Part shown: positions 1 through 9,844 of the stretch, piece after piece
How positions within the stretch are numbered: position 1 is the first letter of the stretch
How the letters are laid out: every line of letters begins with the position of its first letter
Notes under the pieces: model-generated
Told to the model about the DNA's origin: nothing
What the model saw: the letters and a program-made list of their open reading frames with translations, nothing else
Databases searched by the model: none
NCBI GenBank assembly: GCA_945947575.1
Contig: CAMEYM010000011.1
Span: 1 to 64,000 of the forward strand
Length of the DNA: 64,000 nt
Direction of reading: 5' to 3'
From: Rhizobium sp. Q54
GTDB taxonomy: Bacteria > Pseudomonadota > Alphaproteobacteria > UBA2966 > CAIVPW01
Made by a program: the position numbers and the translations under genes

Positions 1-162
<162 letters not shown>

Positions 163-185
163 TTAGCGCAGGCGGAACCAAGCTC

Positions 186-494
186 ATGGACAATCAGAAC
201 ATCCGGATCCGCCTGAAGGCGTTCGATCACCGCGTGCTCGATCAGTCGACCGCGGAGATCGTCACCACGGCCAAGCGCACTGGCGCTGCCGTGCGTGGCC
301 CCATCCCGCTGCCGACGCGGATCGAGAAGTTCACCGTGCTGCGCTCGCCGCACATCGACAAGAAGTCGCGCGAACAGTTCGAGATCCGGACTCATCGCCG
401 CCTTCTCGACATCATCGATCCGACCCAGCAGACGGTTGACGCGCTGATGCGCCTCGACCTCGCCGCCGGCGTCGACGTCGAAATCAAGCTGTAA
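186..494 (+). CDS. rpsJ: 30S ribosomal protein S10
   Basis: First gene of the S10 block, 102 aa, the standard length. S10 sits in the head of the small subunit and, as NusE, also joins NusB in transcription antitermination. The start [19 protein letters not shown] and the [24 protein letters not shown] segment are typical of the family. It lies 23 nt after tuf and 19 nt before rplC, so it is presumably cotranscribed with both. Nothing is unusual in its sequence. Confidence 0.98.
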   Translation: MDNQNIRIRLKAFDHRVLDQSTAEIVTTAKRTGAAVRGPIPLPTRIEKFTVLRSPHIDKKSREQFEIRTHRRLLDIIDPTQQTVDALMRLDLAAGVDVEIKL

Positions 495-513
495 GGACGA
501 AGGCCCTAGAGCC

Positions 514-1245
514 ATGCGTACCGGTCTGATCGCCAAGAAACTGGGAGCGTCGCGCGTCTTCAACGACGACGGCTCCCAAACTCCCGTCACCGTGCTGATG
601 GTCGAGTCGCTCCAAGTCGTCGCCCACAAGACGAAGGACAAGGACGGCTACGACGCACTGCAGATTGGCGCCGGAGAGAAGCGCGCCAGCCGCACCACGA
701 AGCCGATGCGCGGCCACTTCGCCAAGGCCAAGGTCGAGCCGAAGCAAAAGGTCACCGAGTTCCGCATCTCCGCCGACGCGTTCGTCGATGTCGGTGCGGA
801 GTTGACGGCCGGCCACTTCGTCGCCGGCCAACTGGTGGATGTGTGCGGCATCACGATCGGCAAGGGCTTTGCCGGCGCGATGAAACGCCACAACTTCGCC
901 GGCCTCGAGGCGAGCCACGGCGTGTCGATCTCGCACCGCTCGCATGGCTCGACCGGCAACCGTCAGGATCCGGGTCGCGTCTTCAAGGGCAAGCGCATGG
1001 CCGGCCATATGGGCCAGGTGCGCGCCACCATCCAGAACCTCTCGGTCGTCTCGACCGAGGAAGACACCGGCCTGATCGTGCTCAAGGGCGCCGTGCCGGG
1101 CGCGCCGGGCACCTGGGTGCGCATCACCGATGCGGTGAAGACCACCAAGAAGAAGATGCCCGAGAAGCCGTTCCCGGCTGGCGTCAAGGGCGGCAAGGGT
1201 AAGAAGGCCGACGCGCCTGCTGCCGAAGCAAAGGCGGAGGGCTGA
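514..1245 (+). CDS. rplC: 50S ribosomal protein L3
   Basis: Large-subunit protein L3, which binds 23S rRNA near the peptidyl-transferase centre and starts 50S assembly. It opens [11 protein letters not shown] and contains the conserved [13 protein letters not shown] and [13 protein letters not shown] stretches. At 243 aa it is longer than the roughly 210 aa of E. coli L3. The extra length is a C-terminal tail rich in Lys, Gly and Ala (from about residue 220), which looks disordered and recurs in other ribosomal proteins of this window. rplD starts 2 nt after its stop, suggesting translational coupling. Confidence 0.98.
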   Translation: MRTGLIAKKLGASRVFNDDGSQTPVTVLMVESLQVVAHKTKDKDGYDALQIGAGEKRASRTTKPMRGHFAKAKVEPKQKVTEFRISADAFVDVGAELTAGHFVAGQLVDVCGITIGKGFAGAMKRHNFAGLEASHGVSISHRSHGSTGNRQDPGRVFKGKRMAGHMGQVRATIQNLSVVSTEEDTGLIVLKGAVPGAPGTWVRITDAVKTTKKKMPEKPFPAGVKGGKGKKADAPAAEAKAEG

Positions 1246-1247
1246 TC

Positions 1248-1868
1248 ATGAAGGTCAACGTCGTCACCCTCGACAACGGCAAGGCCGGCACGGTCGATCT
1301 CGCCGACGCGATCTTCGGATTGCCGTCGCGTCCCGACATCCTGCACCAGGTTGTGCGCTGGCAACTCGCCAAGCGCCAGGCCGGCACGCACAAGACCAAG
1401 GACATTGCCGAGGTCTCGGGCACCGGTAAGAAGCCGTTCAAGCAGAAGGGCACCGGCAACGCCCGCCAGGGCTCGATGCGTTCGCCGCAGTTCCGCGGCG
1501 GCGCCATCATCTTTGGCCCGGTCGTGCGCAGCCACGCCTTCTCGCTCAACAAGAAGATCCGGGCGCTCGGTCTGAAGACCGCGATGTCCGACAAGCAGCG
1601 CGAGGGCAAGCTGTTCATCGTCGATGGCGCCAAGCTGACCGACGGCAAGACCGCCGGTCTCGCCAAGAAGTTCAAGGCGATGGGTTGGGAGTCGGCGCTG
1701 ATCATCGACGGCGAAGCCGTCGACGAGGGTTTCGCGCGCGCTGCCCGCAACATGAAGGGCATCGACGTGCTGCCCTCCATCGGCGCCAACGTCTACGACA
1801 TCCTGCGCCGCGACGTCCTGGTGCTCACCAAGACCGCCGTCGAGCAACTCGAGAAGCGCCTGTCATGA
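1248..1868 (+). CDS. rplD: 50S ribosomal protein L4
   Basis: L4, 206 aa, a 23S rRNA-binding protein whose loop lines the exit tunnel; in E. coli it also represses its own S10 operon. The tunnel-loop region is visible as [18 protein letters not shown] (about residues 58-75). The ending [10 protein letters not shown] is typical. Its TGA stop overlaps the rplW ATG as ATGA, so the two are probably translationally coupled. No E. coli-type S10 leader can be judged, because the operon promoter is outside the window. Confidence 0.97.
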   Translation: MKVNVVTLDNGKAGTVDLADAIFGLPSRPDILHQVVRWQLAKRQAGTHKTKDIAEVSGTGKKPFKQKGTGNARQGSMRSPQFRGGAIIFGPVVRSHAFSLNKKIRALGLKTAMSDKQREGKLFIVDGAKLTDGKTAGLAKKFKAMGWESALIIDGEAVDEGFARAARNMKGIDVLPSIGANVYDILRRDVLVLTKTAVEQLEKRLS

Positions 1869-2173
1869 AGACCGAGAAGATTTCCAAGGCGCGGATGTAC
1901 GAAGTGATCCGCGCGCCGGTCGTCACCGAAAAGTCGACGATGGGCTCCGAGCACAGCCAGGTGACCTTCGAGGTCGCCATGGACGCGACCAAGCCCGAGA
2001 TCGCAGCCGCGATCGAAGGCCTGTTCGACGTCAAGGTCGTGGCGGTCAACACGCTGCGCACCAAGGGCAAGGTCAAGCGCTTCCGCGGGTTCGTGGGGCG
2101 TCGTTCCGACACCAAGAAAGCGATGGTTACCCTGCAAAAGGGCCAGTCCATCGATGTAACGGCGGGGATCTAG
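1865..2173 (+). CDS. rplW: 50S ribosomal protein L23
   Basis: L23, 102 aa, sits at the tunnel exit and docks trigger factor and SRP. The ORF track extends this frame to 1685, but that extension only shadows rplD. The true start is the ATG at 1865, overlapping the rplD stop, which gives [24 protein letters not shown]. The VTEKS motif, the [12 protein letters not shown] stretch and the [13 protein letters not shown] segment identify it. rplB follows after 2 nt. Confidence 0.96.
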   Translation: MKTEKISKARMYEVIRAPVVTEKSTMGSEHSQVTFEVAMDATKPEIAAAIEGLFDVKVVAVNTLRTKGKVKRFRGFVGRRSDTKKAMVTLQKGQSIDVTAGI

Positions 2174-2175
2174 CC

Positions 2176-3009
2176 GTGGCACTGAAGCAATACCGTCCGA
2201 CTACGCCCGGCCGTCGCGGCCTGGTGCTCATCGACCGTTCGCAGCTCTACAAGGGCCGTCCGGTCAAGGCGCTGACCAAGGGCAAGACCAACTCCGGCGG
2301 CCGCAACAACCACGGCCGTATCACGACGCGTCATCAGGGCGGCGGTCACAAGCAGCTGCTGCGCACCGTCGACTTCAAGCGCCGCAAGTTCGATATGCCG
2401 GCGACTGTCGAGCGACTTGAGTACGATCCCAATCGCTCGGCGTTCATCGCGCTGGTGAAGTACACCGACGGCGAGGTCGCCTATGTCCTCGCCCCGCAGC
2501 GCCTGCGCGTGGGCGACAGCATCGTCGCCGGTGAGCGCGTCGACATCCAGCCCGGCAATGCCATGCCGATGCGCAACATCCCGGTCGGCACCATCATCCA
2601 CAACATCGAGATGCGGGTGGGTAAGGGCGGCCAGATCGCTCGTTCCGCCGGCACCTACGCCCAGCTGATTGGCAAGGATGCGGGCTACGCCCTGATCAAG
2701 CTGAACTCGGGCGAGCAGCGCATGGTGCGCGGCGAGTGCATGGCGACGATCGGCGCGGTGTCCAACCCCGATCGCAAGAACCAGAAGATCGGCAAGGCCG
2801 GCCGCAGCCGTTGGCTCGGCATTCGCCCGTCGGTCCGCGGCACCGCGATGAACCCGGTCGATCACCCGCACGGTGGCGGCGAAGGCCGCACCAAGGGTGG
2901 CCGTCACCCGGTGACGCCGTGGGGCAAGCCGACCAAGGGCAAGCCGACGCGCAAGAACAAGCGCACCGAAGCTTTCATTCTCAAGACGCGGCGCAAGAGG
3001 AAGAGGTAG
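2176..3009 (+). CDS. rplB: 50S ribosomal protein L2
   Basis: L2, 277 aa, the usual length, with a GTG start. It binds 23S rRNA and is needed for subunit association and peptidyl-transferase assembly. The conserved [19 protein letters not shown] segment lies near residue 45, and the [20 protein letters not shown] motif near residue 220 includes the His important for function. The C-terminus is strongly basic. It lies 2 nt after rplW and 4 nt before rpsS. Confidence 0.98.
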   Translation: MALKQYRPTTPGRRGLVLIDRSQLYKGRPVKALTKGKTNSGGRNNHGRITTRHQGGGHKQLLRTVDFKRRKFDMPATVERLEYDPNRSAFIALVKYTDGEVAYVLAPQRLRVGDSIVAGERVDIQPGNAMPMRNIPVGTIIHNIEMRVGKGGQIARSAGTYAQLIGKDAGYALIKLNSGEQRMVRGECMATIGAVSNPDRKNQKIGKAGRSRWLGIRPSVRGTAMNPVDHPHGGGEGRTKGGRHPVTPWGKPTKGKPTRKNKRTEAFILKTRRKRKR

Positions 3010-3013
3010 GCAC

Positions 3014-3292
3014 GTGGTTCGTTCTGTCTGGAAGGGCCCGTTCGTCGATGGCTTCGTGTTGCGCAAGGCGGAGAAGGCGCAGGGGTCGGGTCGTAACGAC
3101 ATCATCAAGATCTGGTCGCGCCGTTCCACGATCCTGCCGCAGTTCGTCGGCCTGACGTTCGGCGTCTACAACGGCAAGAAGTTCGTGCCGGTGCTCGTTA
3201 CCGAGGCGATGGTGGGCCACAAGTTCGGCGAGTTCTCGCCGACGCGCACTTTCACCGGTCACGCCGCCGACAAGAAGGCCAAGCGGGCCTAA
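3014..3292 (+). CDS. rpsS: 30S ribosomal protein S19
   Basis: S19, 92 aa, in the head of the small subunit next to S13. The GTG start at 3014 gives [12 protein letters not shown], the canonical opening. Later come the conserved [20 protein letters not shown] and [14 protein letters not shown] segments. It sits 4 nt after rplB and 11 nt before rplV within the S10 block. No unusual features. Confidence 0.98.
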   Translation: MVRSVWKGPFVDGFVLRKAEKAQGSGRNDIIKIWSRRSTILPQFVGLTFGVYNGKKFVPVLVTEAMVGHKFGEFSPTRTFTGHAADKKAKRA

Positions 3293-3303
3293 GGAAGACT
3301 GCG

Positions 3304-3687
3304 ATGAGCAAGAAGGCACGACCGAGAGATTTGGCCGAGAATGAGGCGGCGGCTACCGCCGAGTCCTTGCGCACGGGCGCCGTCAAGTTGAACCTTGTAG
3401 CGGAGCAAATCCGCGGCATGGACGTCAACCGCGCCGTCGCCGAGCTGTCGTTCTCCAAGAAGCGCATCGCCAAGGACGTGCGGAAGGTCCTGCAGTCGGC
3501 GATCGCCAATGCCGAGAACAATCACCAGCTCGACGTCGATCGTCTGTATGTCGCCGAGGCGACCGTCGGCCGCGGCATGGTGATGAAGCGTTTGCACGCG
3601 CGTGCCCGCGGTCGCGGCTCGCGAATTGAAAAGCCGTTCTCCAAGCTCCGCGTCGTCGTGCGTGAGCGCGCGGAAGCTGAGGAATAA
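3304..3687 (+). CDS. rplV: 50S ribosomal protein L22
   Basis: L22, 127 aa, a tunnel-lining protein that binds several 23S rRNA domains. The [32 protein letters not shown] core is clear, and the beta-hairpin tip that reaches into the exit tunnel corresponds to [20 protein letters not shown]. The N-terminal 15 residues are polar and slightly longer than in E. coli. rpsC follows after 2 nt, so the two are closely coupled. Confidence 0.97.
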   Translation: MSKKARPRDLAENEAAATAESLRTGAVKLNLVAEQIRGMDVNRAVAELSFSKKRIAKDVRKVLQSAIANAENNHQLDVDRLYVAEATVGRGMVMKRLHARARGRGSRIEKPFSKLRVVVRERAEAEE

Positions 3688-3689
3688 GC

Positions 3690-4370
3690 ATGGGTCAAAA
3701 GGTCAATCCGATCGGGCTGCGCGTCGGTATCAACCGCACGTGGGACTCGCGTTGGTACGCGGCGGGCGATGAGTACGCCAGGATCCTCCACGAGGATCTG
3801 GGCATCCGCGCCTACCTCGAAACGCGCCTAGCGCAGGCCGGCGTATCGCGCATCGTCATCGAGCGCCCCGCCAAGAAGGCGCGCATTACGATCCACACGG
3901 CTCGCCCGGGTGTCGTCATCGGCAAGAAGGGCGCCGACATCGAGAAGCTGCGCACCGACCTGTCCAAGATGACCGGCTCGGACGTGCACCTGAACATCGT
4001 GGAGATTCGCAAGCCGGAGATCGACGCCAAGCTCGTCGCCGAAGGCATCAGCCAGCAGCTCGAGCGCCGCGTCGCGTTTCGCCGCGCCATGAAGCGCGCC
4101 GTGCAGTCGGCCATGCGTCTCGGTGCCGAAGGCATCCGCATCAACTGCGGCGGCCGTCTGGGTGGCGCCGAAATCGCCCGCGTCGAGTGGTATCGCGAGG
4201 GTCGCGTGCCCCTGCACACGCTCCGCGCCGACATCGACTTCGGCACCGCCACGGCGAAGACCGCTTACGGTACCTGCGGCGTCAAGGTGTGGGTGTTCCG
4301 CGGCGAGATCCTGGCCCACGATCCGATGGCTCAGGACAAGCGTCGCGCCGAGCAACAGGTCCAGCGCTAA
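3690..4370 (+). CDS. rpsC: 30S ribosomal protein S3
   Basis: S3, 226 aa, lies at the mRNA entry channel and contributes to mRNA unwinding. It opens [16 protein letters not shown]. The type II KH domain carries the [15 protein letters not shown] nucleic-acid-binding loop near residue 75. The C-terminal domain shows RMGAEGI-like and [21 protein letters not shown] segments typical of S3. It begins 2 nt after rplV. The 23 nt gap to rplP is one of the longer ones in this block. Confidence 0.98.
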   Translation: MGQKVNPIGLRVGINRTWDSRWYAAGDEYARILHEDLGIRAYLETRLAQAGVSRIVIERPAKKARITIHTARPGVVIGKKGADIEKLRTDLSKMTGSDVHLNIVEIRKPEIDAKLVAEGISQQLERRVAFRRAMKRAVQSAMRLGAEGIRINCGGRLGGAEIARVEWYREGRVPLHTLRADIDFGTATAKTAYGTCGVKVWVFRGEILAHDPMAQDKRRAEQQVQR

Positions 4371-4393
4371 AGAAAAGCTGAGTAGTTACTGTC

Positions 4394-4816
4394 ATGATGC
4401 AACCCGCACGTACGAAGTACCGCAAGGCGCACAAGGGCCGTATTCACGGCAAGGCCAAGGGCGGCTCGTCGCTGAACTTCGGCGCTTTCGGCCTGAAGGC
4501 CCTGACCGCTGGCCGCGTCACCGCGCGCGAGCTGGAAGCCTGCCGCCGTGCCATCACGCGTCACATCAAGCGCTCGGGCCGCATGTGGATCCGCGTATTC
4601 CCGGACGTGCCGGTGTCGAAGAAGCCGACCGAAGTCCGCATGGGCAAGGGTAAGGGTCAGCCCGAATACTGGGTCGTGCGCATCGAGCCCGGGAAGATCA
4701 TGTTCGAGCTCGACGGTGTGCCGTCGGCGCTCGCCAACGAGGCATTCATGCTGGGGGCGGCGAAGCTCTCGGTGCGCACCAAGATCGTGGTGCGCCCGGG
4801 CCACGCCGCCGCTTAA
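4394..4816 (+). CDS. rplP: 50S ribosomal protein L16
   Basis: L16, 140 aa, helps position the A-site tRNA. It starts [16 protein letters not shown]; a second ATG three bases later is an equally possible start. The conserved [23 protein letters not shown] and [22 protein letters not shown] segments identify it. In E. coli an L16 arginine is hydroxylated by a JmjC-type oxygenase; no such enzyme is coded here, though an unrelated 2OG oxygenase lies after rplQ. Confidence 0.97.
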   Translation: MMQPARTKYRKAHKGRIHGKAKGGSSLNFGAFGLKALTAGRVTARELEACRRAITRHIKRSGRMWIRVFPDVPVSKKPTEVRMGKGKGQPEYWVVRIEPGKIMFELDGVPSALANEAFMLGAAKLSVRTKIVVRPGHAAA

Positions 4817-4827
4817 GGAAGACGACG

Positions 4828-5085
4828 ATGAAGGGCGAAGATTTCAAGGGTAAGTCGGCCGACGAGCTGCAGACGCAAGTCCTGCAGCTGCGCAAGGAGG
4901 CGTTCAACCTGCGCTTCCAGAAGTCGTCGGGCCAGCTCACCAATACTGCGCGCATCCGTACAGTGCGCCGCGACATCGCGCGCATCGAGACCATCGTCGG
5001 TCAGCGCGCGCGCGCAGAGACCAAGGGCGCACCTAAGCGCGCCGCCAAGACCACCGCGCCGGCGAAGAAGAAGTCGGCGAAGTAG
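4828..5085 (+). CDS. rpmC: 50S ribosomal protein L29
   Basis: L29, at the tunnel exit beside L23. The two-helix core is visible: [23 protein letters not shown] followed by [18 protein letters not shown]. At 85 aa it exceeds the usual 63-70 aa because of a C-terminal tail rich in Ala, Lys and Thr from about residue 64, resembling the tails of L3 and L15 in this window. It lies 11 nt from both neighbours. Confidence 0.95.
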   Translation: MKGEDFKGKSADELQTQVLQLRKEAFNLRFQKSSGQLTNTARIRTVRRDIARIETIVGQRARAETKGAPKRAAKTTAPAKKKSAK

Positions 5086-5096
5086 GAGAAGATCAA

Positions 5097-5330
5097 GTGA
5101 CGGCACGCGAGTTCGTAGGCGAAGTGGTGAGCGACAAGCCCAACAAGACCGTTGTTGTGCAGGTTGAGCGCCGTGTCGCGCACCCGAAGTACAAGAAGTT
5201 CATCCGCCGGCGGTCCAAGTTCCACGCCCACGACGAGAAGAACGAGTACAAGGTCGGCGACCGTGTTCGCATCCGCGAATGCCGTCCGCTCTCCAAGTTG
5301 AAGACCTGGGAGGTCGTCGAGCGCGTCTGA
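5097..5330 (+). CDS. rpsQ: 30S ribosomal protein S17
   Basis: S17, 77 aa, an OB-fold primary 16S rRNA-binding protein. The GTG start gives [21 protein letters not shown]. The [25 protein letters not shown] stretch and the [21 protein letters not shown] ending are diagnostic. It stands 11 nt after rpmC and 21 nt before rplN, ending the S10 block proper. Confidence 0.97.
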   Translation: MTAREFVGEVVSDKPNKTVVVQVERRVAHPKYKKFIRRRSKFHAHDEKNEYKVGDRVRIRECRPLSKLKTWEVVERV

Positions 5331-5351
5331 CGACGCAGCCGATGTAAGGCC

Positions 5352-5720
5352 ATGATCCGTACACAAACCAATCTCGACGTCGCTGACAACTCGGGCGCTC
5401 GCCGCGTCGAGTGCATCAAGGTGCTCGGCGGTACCCGCCGCAAGACTGCGACGGTCGGCGACATCATCGTCGTCGCTATCAAGGAAGCGATTCCGCGCGG
5501 CCGCGTGAAGAAGGGCGAAGTCTCGCGCGCCGTCGTCGTGCGGACCGCCAAGGAAATTCACCGCTCCGACGGCACTTCGATCCGCTTCGATCGCAATGCC
5601 GCGGTGCTGGTCAACGCGCAGGGCGAGCCGGTAGGCACGCGCATCTTCGGGCCGGTGACGCGCGAGCTGCGCGCCAAGGCACAGATGAAGATCGTCAGCC
5701 TGGCTCCGGAAGTCCTCTAG
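5352..5720 (+). CDS. rplN: 50S ribosomal protein L14
   Basis: L14, 122 aa, the classical first gene of the spc block; it contacts 16S rRNA at an intersubunit bridge. It opens [27 protein letters not shown], and the [26 protein letters not shown] and [13 protein letters not shown] stretches are nearly universal. Only 21 nt separate it from rpsQ and I see no separate spc promoter, so S10 and spc genes are probably one transcript here. Confidence 0.98.
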   Translation: MIRTQTNLDVADNSGARRVECIKVLGGTRRKTATVGDIIVVAIKEAIPRGRVKKGEVSRAVVVRTAKEIHRSDGTSIRFDRNAAVLVNAQGEPVGTRIFGPVTRELRAKAQMKIVSLAPEVL

Positions 5721-5733
5721 GAAACGCCTGGTC

Positions 5734-6069
5734 ATGGAAGCTAAGGTCAATCCAAAGTTCCGCATCAAGAAGGGCGATGAAGTCGTCGTCCTCTCGGGCA
5801 AGGACAAGGGCAAGCGCGGCAAGGTGCTGCGCGTGCTGCGCAAGGAAGAGCGCGTGCTCGTTCAGGGCGTGCGCATGATCAAGCGCCACACCCGTCCGAG
5901 CCAAACGAGCCCTGGCGGCATCCTCGAAAAGGAAGCGCCGCTGCATATTTCCAAGGTTGCGCTGGTCGATCCCAAACTCGGCAAGCCCACCCGCGTCGGT
6001 TACAAGTTTCTCGAGAACGGCCGCAAGGTCCGAGTCGCGAAGCTGTCCGGCGAAGTAATCGATCTCTAG
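5734..6069 (+). CDS. rplX: 50S ribosomal protein L24
   Basis: L24, 111 aa, one of the first proteins in 50S assembly. The KOW motif is near residue 14 ([20 protein letters not shown]), followed by [21 protein letters not shown] and [10 protein letters not shown], all standard. The ending KLSGEVIDL is typical of alphaproteobacterial L24. It lies 13 nt after rplN and 9 nt before rplE. Confidence 0.97.
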   Translation: MEAKVNPKFRIKKGDEVVVLSGKDKGKRGKVLRVLRKEERVLVQGVRMIKRHTRPSQTSPGGILEKEAPLHISKVALVDPKLGKPTRVGYKFLENGRKVRVAKLSGEVIDL

Positions 6070-6078
6070 GAGCTGGTT

Positions 6079-6621
6079 ATGGCGGCGCGCCTTCGCGAAC
6101 GCTACGTAAAGGACATTCGGCCCAAGCTGGCCGAGAAGTTCGGTCTCGCCAACAAGTTGGCGGTTCCGAAGCTGGACAAGATCGTCATCAACATGGGCGT
6201 CGGTGAGGCGGTCAACGACCGCAAGTTCATCGACGGCGCGGTCAACGATTTGACCGCGATCTCGGGCCAGAAGCCGCAGGTCGTCCGCTCCAATAAGGCG
6301 ATCGCGACCTTCAAGCTGCGCGAGGGCATGCCGATCGGCGTCAAGGTGACTCTGCGGCGCGAGCGCATGTACGAGTTCCTCGACCGTCTGATCAACATGG
6401 CGCTGCCGCGCGTTCGCGACTTCCGCGGACTGAACGGCAAGAGCTTCGACGGCCGCGGCAACTTCGCCATGGGCCTGAAGGAGCAGATCGTCTTCCAGGA
6501 GATCGACTACGACAAGGTCGACCAGGTGCGCGGTATGGACATCATCATCTGCACCACGGCGACCAACGACGAGCACGCCAAGGAGCTCCTCGCGAGCTTC
6601 GGCATGCCGTTCAGAAACTAA
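6079..6621 (+). CDS. rplE: 50S ribosomal protein L5
   Basis: L5, 180 aa, binds 5S rRNA and contacts P-site tRNA. Recognised from [19 protein letters not shown], the [27 protein letters not shown] segment and [25 protein letters not shown]. The C-terminal [20 protein letters not shown] is also typical. It follows rplX by 9 nt; rpsN is 23 nt downstream. Confidence 0.98.
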   Translation: MAARLRERYVKDIRPKLAEKFGLANKLAVPKLDKIVINMGVGEAVNDRKFIDGAVNDLTAISGQKPQVVRSNKAIATFKLREGMPIGVKVTLRRERMYEFLDRLINMALPRVRDFRGLNGKSFDGRGNFAMGLKEQIVFQEIDYDKVDQVRGMDIIICTTATNDEHAKELLASFGMPFRN

Positions 6622-6644
6622 GACAAGGCAGAGGCATCAATCGA

Positions 6645-6950
6645 ATGGCTAAGACCAGCTCGATCTACCGCAACAAGAAGCGCCAGAAGATGGTGGCGCA
6701 GATGGCCGACAAGCGCGCCGCGCTGAAGGCAATCGCGAAGGACAAGAATGTTGCTCAGGAAGATCGCTTCCTGGCGCGCTTGAAGCTCGCTGAGATGCCG
6801 CGCAACTCGTCCAAGGTCCGCATCCGCAATCGTTGCGAGGTTACGGGCCGTCCGCGCGGGGTCCACAGCCGCTTCAAGGTATGCCGCATCATCCTGCGTG
6901 ATCTGGCCTCGCGTGGTCAGATCCCGGGCATGGTCAAGTCGAGCTGGTAG
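6645..6950 (+). CDS. rpsN: 30S ribosomal protein S14, zinc-independent form
   Basis: S14, 101 aa, in the head of the small subunit. The long form without the CxxC zinc motifs is seen: only single cysteines remain in [14 protein letters not shown] and [10 protein letters not shown]. The ending [13 protein letters not shown] is the classic S14 C-terminus. Gap to rpsH is 16 nt. Confidence 0.97.
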   Translation: MAKTSSIYRNKKRQKMVAQMADKRAALKAIAKDKNVAQEDRFLARLKLAEMPRNSSKVRIRNRCEVTGRPRGVHSRFKVCRIILRDLASRGQIPGMVKSSW

Positions 6951-6966
6951 GCGGGGGGATCTTCAG

Positions 6967-7362
6967 ATGTCGATGACCGATCCACTCGGTGACATGATCA
7001 CCCGCATCCGCAACGGGCAGAGCGCCCGCTTGCCGGCGGTGCTGACGCCGGCCTCCAAGTTCCGCGTCAACGTGCTCGAAGTGTTGGCACGCGAGGGTTA
7101 CATCCGTGGCTACGAGCGCATCGAGGAGGAGGGCCACGCGGCGCTCCGCATCGAGCTCAAGTACCACGAGGGCGAGCCCGTCATCCGCACGATCAAGCGG
7201 GTCTCGAAGCCGGGTCGGCGCGTCTATTCGGGCATCGCCGACCTCGGCCAGATCTGCAACGGTCTCGGCATCGCCATCCTGTCGACGCCCAAGGGCGTGC
7301 TGTCCGATTCGGAAGCGCGCTCGCAGAACGTCGGCGGCGAAGTTCTCTGCAACGTGATCTAG
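6967..7362 (+). CDS. rpsH: 30S ribosomal protein S8
   Basis: S8, 131 aa, binds helix 21 of 16S rRNA and in E. coli represses the spc operon. The ORF track starts at 6898, inside rpsN. The correct start is the ATG at 6967, giving [17 protein letters not shown], with a purine-rich GGGGGATC stretch just upstream; a second ATG at 6973 is possible. The C-terminal [21 protein letters not shown] is diagnostic. Confidence 0.97.
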   Translation: MSMTDPLGDMITRIRNGQSARLPAVLTPASKFRVNVLEVLAREGYIRGYERIEEEGHAALRIELKYHEGEPVIRTIKRVSKPGRRVYSGIADLGQICNGLGIAILSTPKGVLSDSEARSQNVGGEVLCNVI

Positions 7363-7376
7363 CCACAAGAACTGTC

Positions 7377-7910
7377 ATGTCGCGCATCGGACAAAAAGCA
7401 ATCGCCGTGCCCAAGGGCGTCACCGTCGAGGTCAAGGGCGACACCGTATCGGCCAAGGGTAAGGTCGGTGCGATGACCATGAAGCTCGTGTCTGAGGTCG
7501 CCGCCAAGGCCGACGGCGGCACCATCGCCGTCACCGCCAAGGACGACAGCGACAAGGCGCGCGCCATGTGGGGGATGACCCGCACCCTGATCAACAACAT
7601 GGTGCATGGCGTCGATACCGGGTTTTCGACGGACCTCGAGATCGTCGGCGTCGGCTTCCGCGCCGCCCTCGAGGGCAAGAACCTCAAGCTGCAGCTCGGG
7701 TTCTCGCACGATGTCCTCTACCCCATTCCGGAAGGCATCAAGATCACGGTCGGCAAGCCCACGGAGATCAAGGTGTTCGGCGCGGATCGCCAGAAGGTTG
7801 GCCAGGTCGCCGCCGACATCCGCGCCTTCCGTCCGCCGGAGCCCTACAAGGGCAAGGGCATCAAGTATTCGGACGAGTACATTCTGCGCAAAGAAGGCAA
7901 GAAGAAGTAG
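7377..7910 (+). CDS. rplF: 50S ribosomal protein L6
   Basis: L6, 177 aa, two homologous domains near the sarcin-ricin loop and factor-binding site. It opens [15 protein letters not shown], with [15 protein letters not shown] around residue 65 and the conserved C-terminal [20 protein letters not shown]. It is 14 nt after rpsH, and rplR starts 2 nt after its stop. Confidence 0.98.
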   Translation: MSRIGQKAIAVPKGVTVEVKGDTVSAKGKVGAMTMKLVSEVAAKADGGTIAVTAKDDSDKARAMWGMTRTLINNMVHGVDTGFSTDLEIVGVGFRAALEGKNLKLQLGFSHDVLYPIPEGIKITVGKPTEIKVFGADRQKVGQVAADIRAFRPPEPYKGKGIKYSDEYILRKEGKKK

Positions 7911-7912
7911 CC

Positions 7913-8275
7913 ATGGCCAAGCCAGCCGAACGGTTCGATCGCCGCCAGCGCCGCGTACGCTATCGCGTCCGCAAGGCCGCCGGCACGCGCCCGCGCCTCA
8001 CCGTGTTCCGCTCGGGCAAGAACATCTACGCCCAAGTGATCGACGACGCGAAGGGCGTCACCATCGCCGCTGCATCGACTTTGGAGAAGGACCTCAGGGG
8101 TTCGCTCAAGTCGGGTGCGACCAAGGACGCCGCTTCCAAGGTCGGCGCCCTTCTCGCGCAGCGAGCGACGGCGGCGGGCGTCAGCGAAGTCATCTTCGAT
8201 CGCGGCGGCTACATTTTCCACGGCCGCATCAAGGCGTTGGCTGACAGCGCCCGTGAAGCCGGCCTCAAGTTCTAA
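7913..8275 (+). CDS. rplR: 50S ribosomal protein L18
   Basis: L18, 120 aa, binds 5S rRNA with L5. Start chosen at the ATG at 7913, 2 nt after rplF; the longer ORF-track frame from 7568 is a shadow of rplF. The basic N-terminus, [23 protein letters not shown] and the [24 protein letters not shown] ending are diagnostic. rpsE follows after 14 nt. Confidence 0.97.
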   Translation: MAKPAERFDRRQRRVRYRVRKAAGTRPRLTVFRSGKNIYAQVIDDAKGVTIAAASTLEKDLRGSLKSGATKDAASKVGALLAQRATAAGVSEVIFDRGGYIFHGRIKALADSAREAGLKF

Positions 8276-8289
8276 TCAGGAAGAATCTC

Positions 8290-8955
8290 ATGGCAGCAGC
8301 CAACCAACCCGAGACGGCCGAGCCGCAGGCCGACAACGCTGGCGAACAGCGCGGCCGTGGCCGCGGTCGTGGCCGCGGCGGTGATCGTGATCGCGAGCGT
8401 GGTGGTGACCGCGAGCGTGGCGACGGCGAGATCGTCGATAAGCTCGTCGCGGTCAACCGCGTCGCCAAGGTGGTGAAGGGCGGCCGTCGCTTCGGCTTCG
8501 CCGCTCTCGTCGTTGCCGGTGACCAGAAGGGCCGCGTCGGCTACGGCCACGGCAAGGCACGCGAAGTTCCGGAAGCCATCCGCAAAGCCACCGATGCTGC
8601 GAAGCGCGCGATGATCCGCGTGCCGCTGCGCGAGGGCCGCACGCTCCATCACGACCTATCGGGCACCTACGGCGCGGGCCGTGTTGTCGTGCGCGCCGCT
8701 CCTCCGGGTACCGGCATCATCGCCGGCGGTCCGATGCGCGCTGTGTTCGAGACACTCGGCATTGCCGACGTGGTGGCCAAGTCGATCGGCACCTCGAACC
8801 CCTACAACATGGTCAAGGCGACTTTCGCCGCGCTGAAGAGCGCCATGAGCCCGCGCGTCGTCGCGGCGCGCCGTGGCCGCTCGGTCAACCAGATCCTGGG
8901 CCGTGCTGGCAAGAAGGATGGCGCGGTGGCGGAAGAAGCTGAGGCGGAGGCCTAA
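8290..8955 (+). CDS. rpsE: 30S ribosomal protein S5 with RG-rich N-terminal extension
   Basis: S5, important for decoding accuracy and the mRNA channel. The core begins near residue 50 with [20 protein letters not shown] and includes [20 protein letters not shown] and [17 protein letters not shown]. Total length 221 aa exceeds the 166 aa of E. coli S5 because of an N-terminal tail containing alternating Arg-Gly and Arg-Asp/Glu repeats (about residues 22-48). Such tails occur in some alphaproteobacterial S5 proteins; the repeat here is unusually regular. Confidence 0.96.
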   Translation: MAAANQPETAEPQADNAGEQRGRGRGRGRGGDRDRERGGDRERGDGEIVDKLVAVNRVAKVVKGGRRFGFAALVVAGDQKGRVGYGHGKAREVPEAIRKATDAAKRAMIRVPLREGRTLHHDLSGTYGAGRVVVRAAPPGTGIIAGGPMRAVFETLGIADVVAKSIGTSNPYNMVKATFAALKSAMSPRVVAARRGRSVNQILGRAGKKDGAVAEEAEAEA

Positions 8956-8960
8956 GCAAC

Positions 8961-9152
8961 ATGGCGGCGAAGAAGAAGATTCGCGTCACCCAGATCGGCA
9001 GCTACATCGGCCGGCCCGAGCGCCAGCACGAGAACCTGAAGGGTCTGGGACTGAACAAGCGTCATCGCACGCGCGAGCTGGAGGACACTCCTTCGGTGCG
9101 CGGCATGATTGATCGGGTCAAGCACCTCCTCATCGTCGAGGAGATCGGTTAG
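8961..9152 (+). CDS. rpmD: 50S ribosomal protein L30
   Basis: L30, 63 aa, the normal size. The sequence [19 protein letters not shown], then [25 protein letters not shown] and KHLLIVEEI matches the family throughout. It lies 5 nt after rpsE and 6 nt before rplO, the standard spc arrangement. Confidence 0.96.
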   Translation: MAAKKKIRVTQIGSYIGRPERQHENLKGLGLNKRHRTRELEDTPSVRGMIDRVKHLLIVEEIG

Positions 9153-9158
9153 GACGTC

Positions 9159-9821
9159 ATGAAGCTCAACGAACTGGGGCGCAAGCACGGCGCCTTCAAA
9201 AAGGGTAAGCGCATCGGCCGTGGTATCGGCTCGGGCCTCGGCAAGACGTCGGGCAAGGGCGGTAAGGGCCAGACCGCGCGCACCGGCGTCGCGCTCAACG
9301 GCTTCGAGGGCGGTCAGATGCCGCTCCACATGCGCATGCCGAAGCGCGGCTTCAACAACATCTTCAAGAAGCGCTATCAGGAAGTGAATGTCGGCGACAT
9401 CCAGGCCGCCATTGATTCCGGCAAGCTCAATGCCCAGGTAACGGTTGATGCCGCGGCGCTGATTGGCGCCGGCGTCATCCGGCGCGCCAAGGACGGCGTC
9501 CGAGTCCTAGGGAATGGAGAGCTGAAGTCCAAGGTTACCATCGCAGCCGCCGCGGCTTCCAAGCCGGCGCTCGCCGCCATCGAGAAGGCCGGCGGCACGC
9601 TGACGTTGCCGCCGCCGCCGAAGGAGCCGGCGCGCAAGATCGGCCATATCTGGGAGCGTAACGCCGCGAAGAAGAAGGTGAAGGCCGAAGCGGCTGCCGC
9701 TGCGGCCGAAGCCAAGCCCAAGAAGGAAAAGAAAGAGGCCGCTCCCGCCGCCGAAGGCGGCGAGAAGAAGGCCAAGGCCCCCAAAGCGCCAGCCGGGGGC
9801 GCCGCTCCTTCTAAGTCGTAG
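9159..9821 (+). CDS. rplO: 50S ribosomal protein L15 with long basic tail
   Basis: L15, a late-assembling 50S protein. The [34 protein letters not shown] opening and [19 protein letters not shown] are diagnostic. At 220 aa it is well over the usual 145-165 aa: after the core ends near residue 155, a tail of about 60 residues is almost only Ala, Lys, Glu, Pro and Gly. The tail is in frame and ends in TAG 23 nt before secY. Its role is unknown. Confidence 0.96.
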   Translation: MKLNELGRKHGAFKKGKRIGRGIGSGLGKTSGKGGKGQTARTGVALNGFEGGQMPLHMRMPKRGFNNIFKKRYQEVNVGDIQAAIDSGKLNAQVTVDAAALIGAGVIRRAKDGVRVLGNGELKSKVTIAAAAASKPALAAIEKAGGTLTLPPPPKEPARKIGHIWERNAAKKKVKAEAAAAAAEAKPKKEKKEAAPAAEGGEKKAKAPKAPAGGAAPSKS

Positions 9822-9844
9822 GGCTGGGGGCAGGACAACCCCCA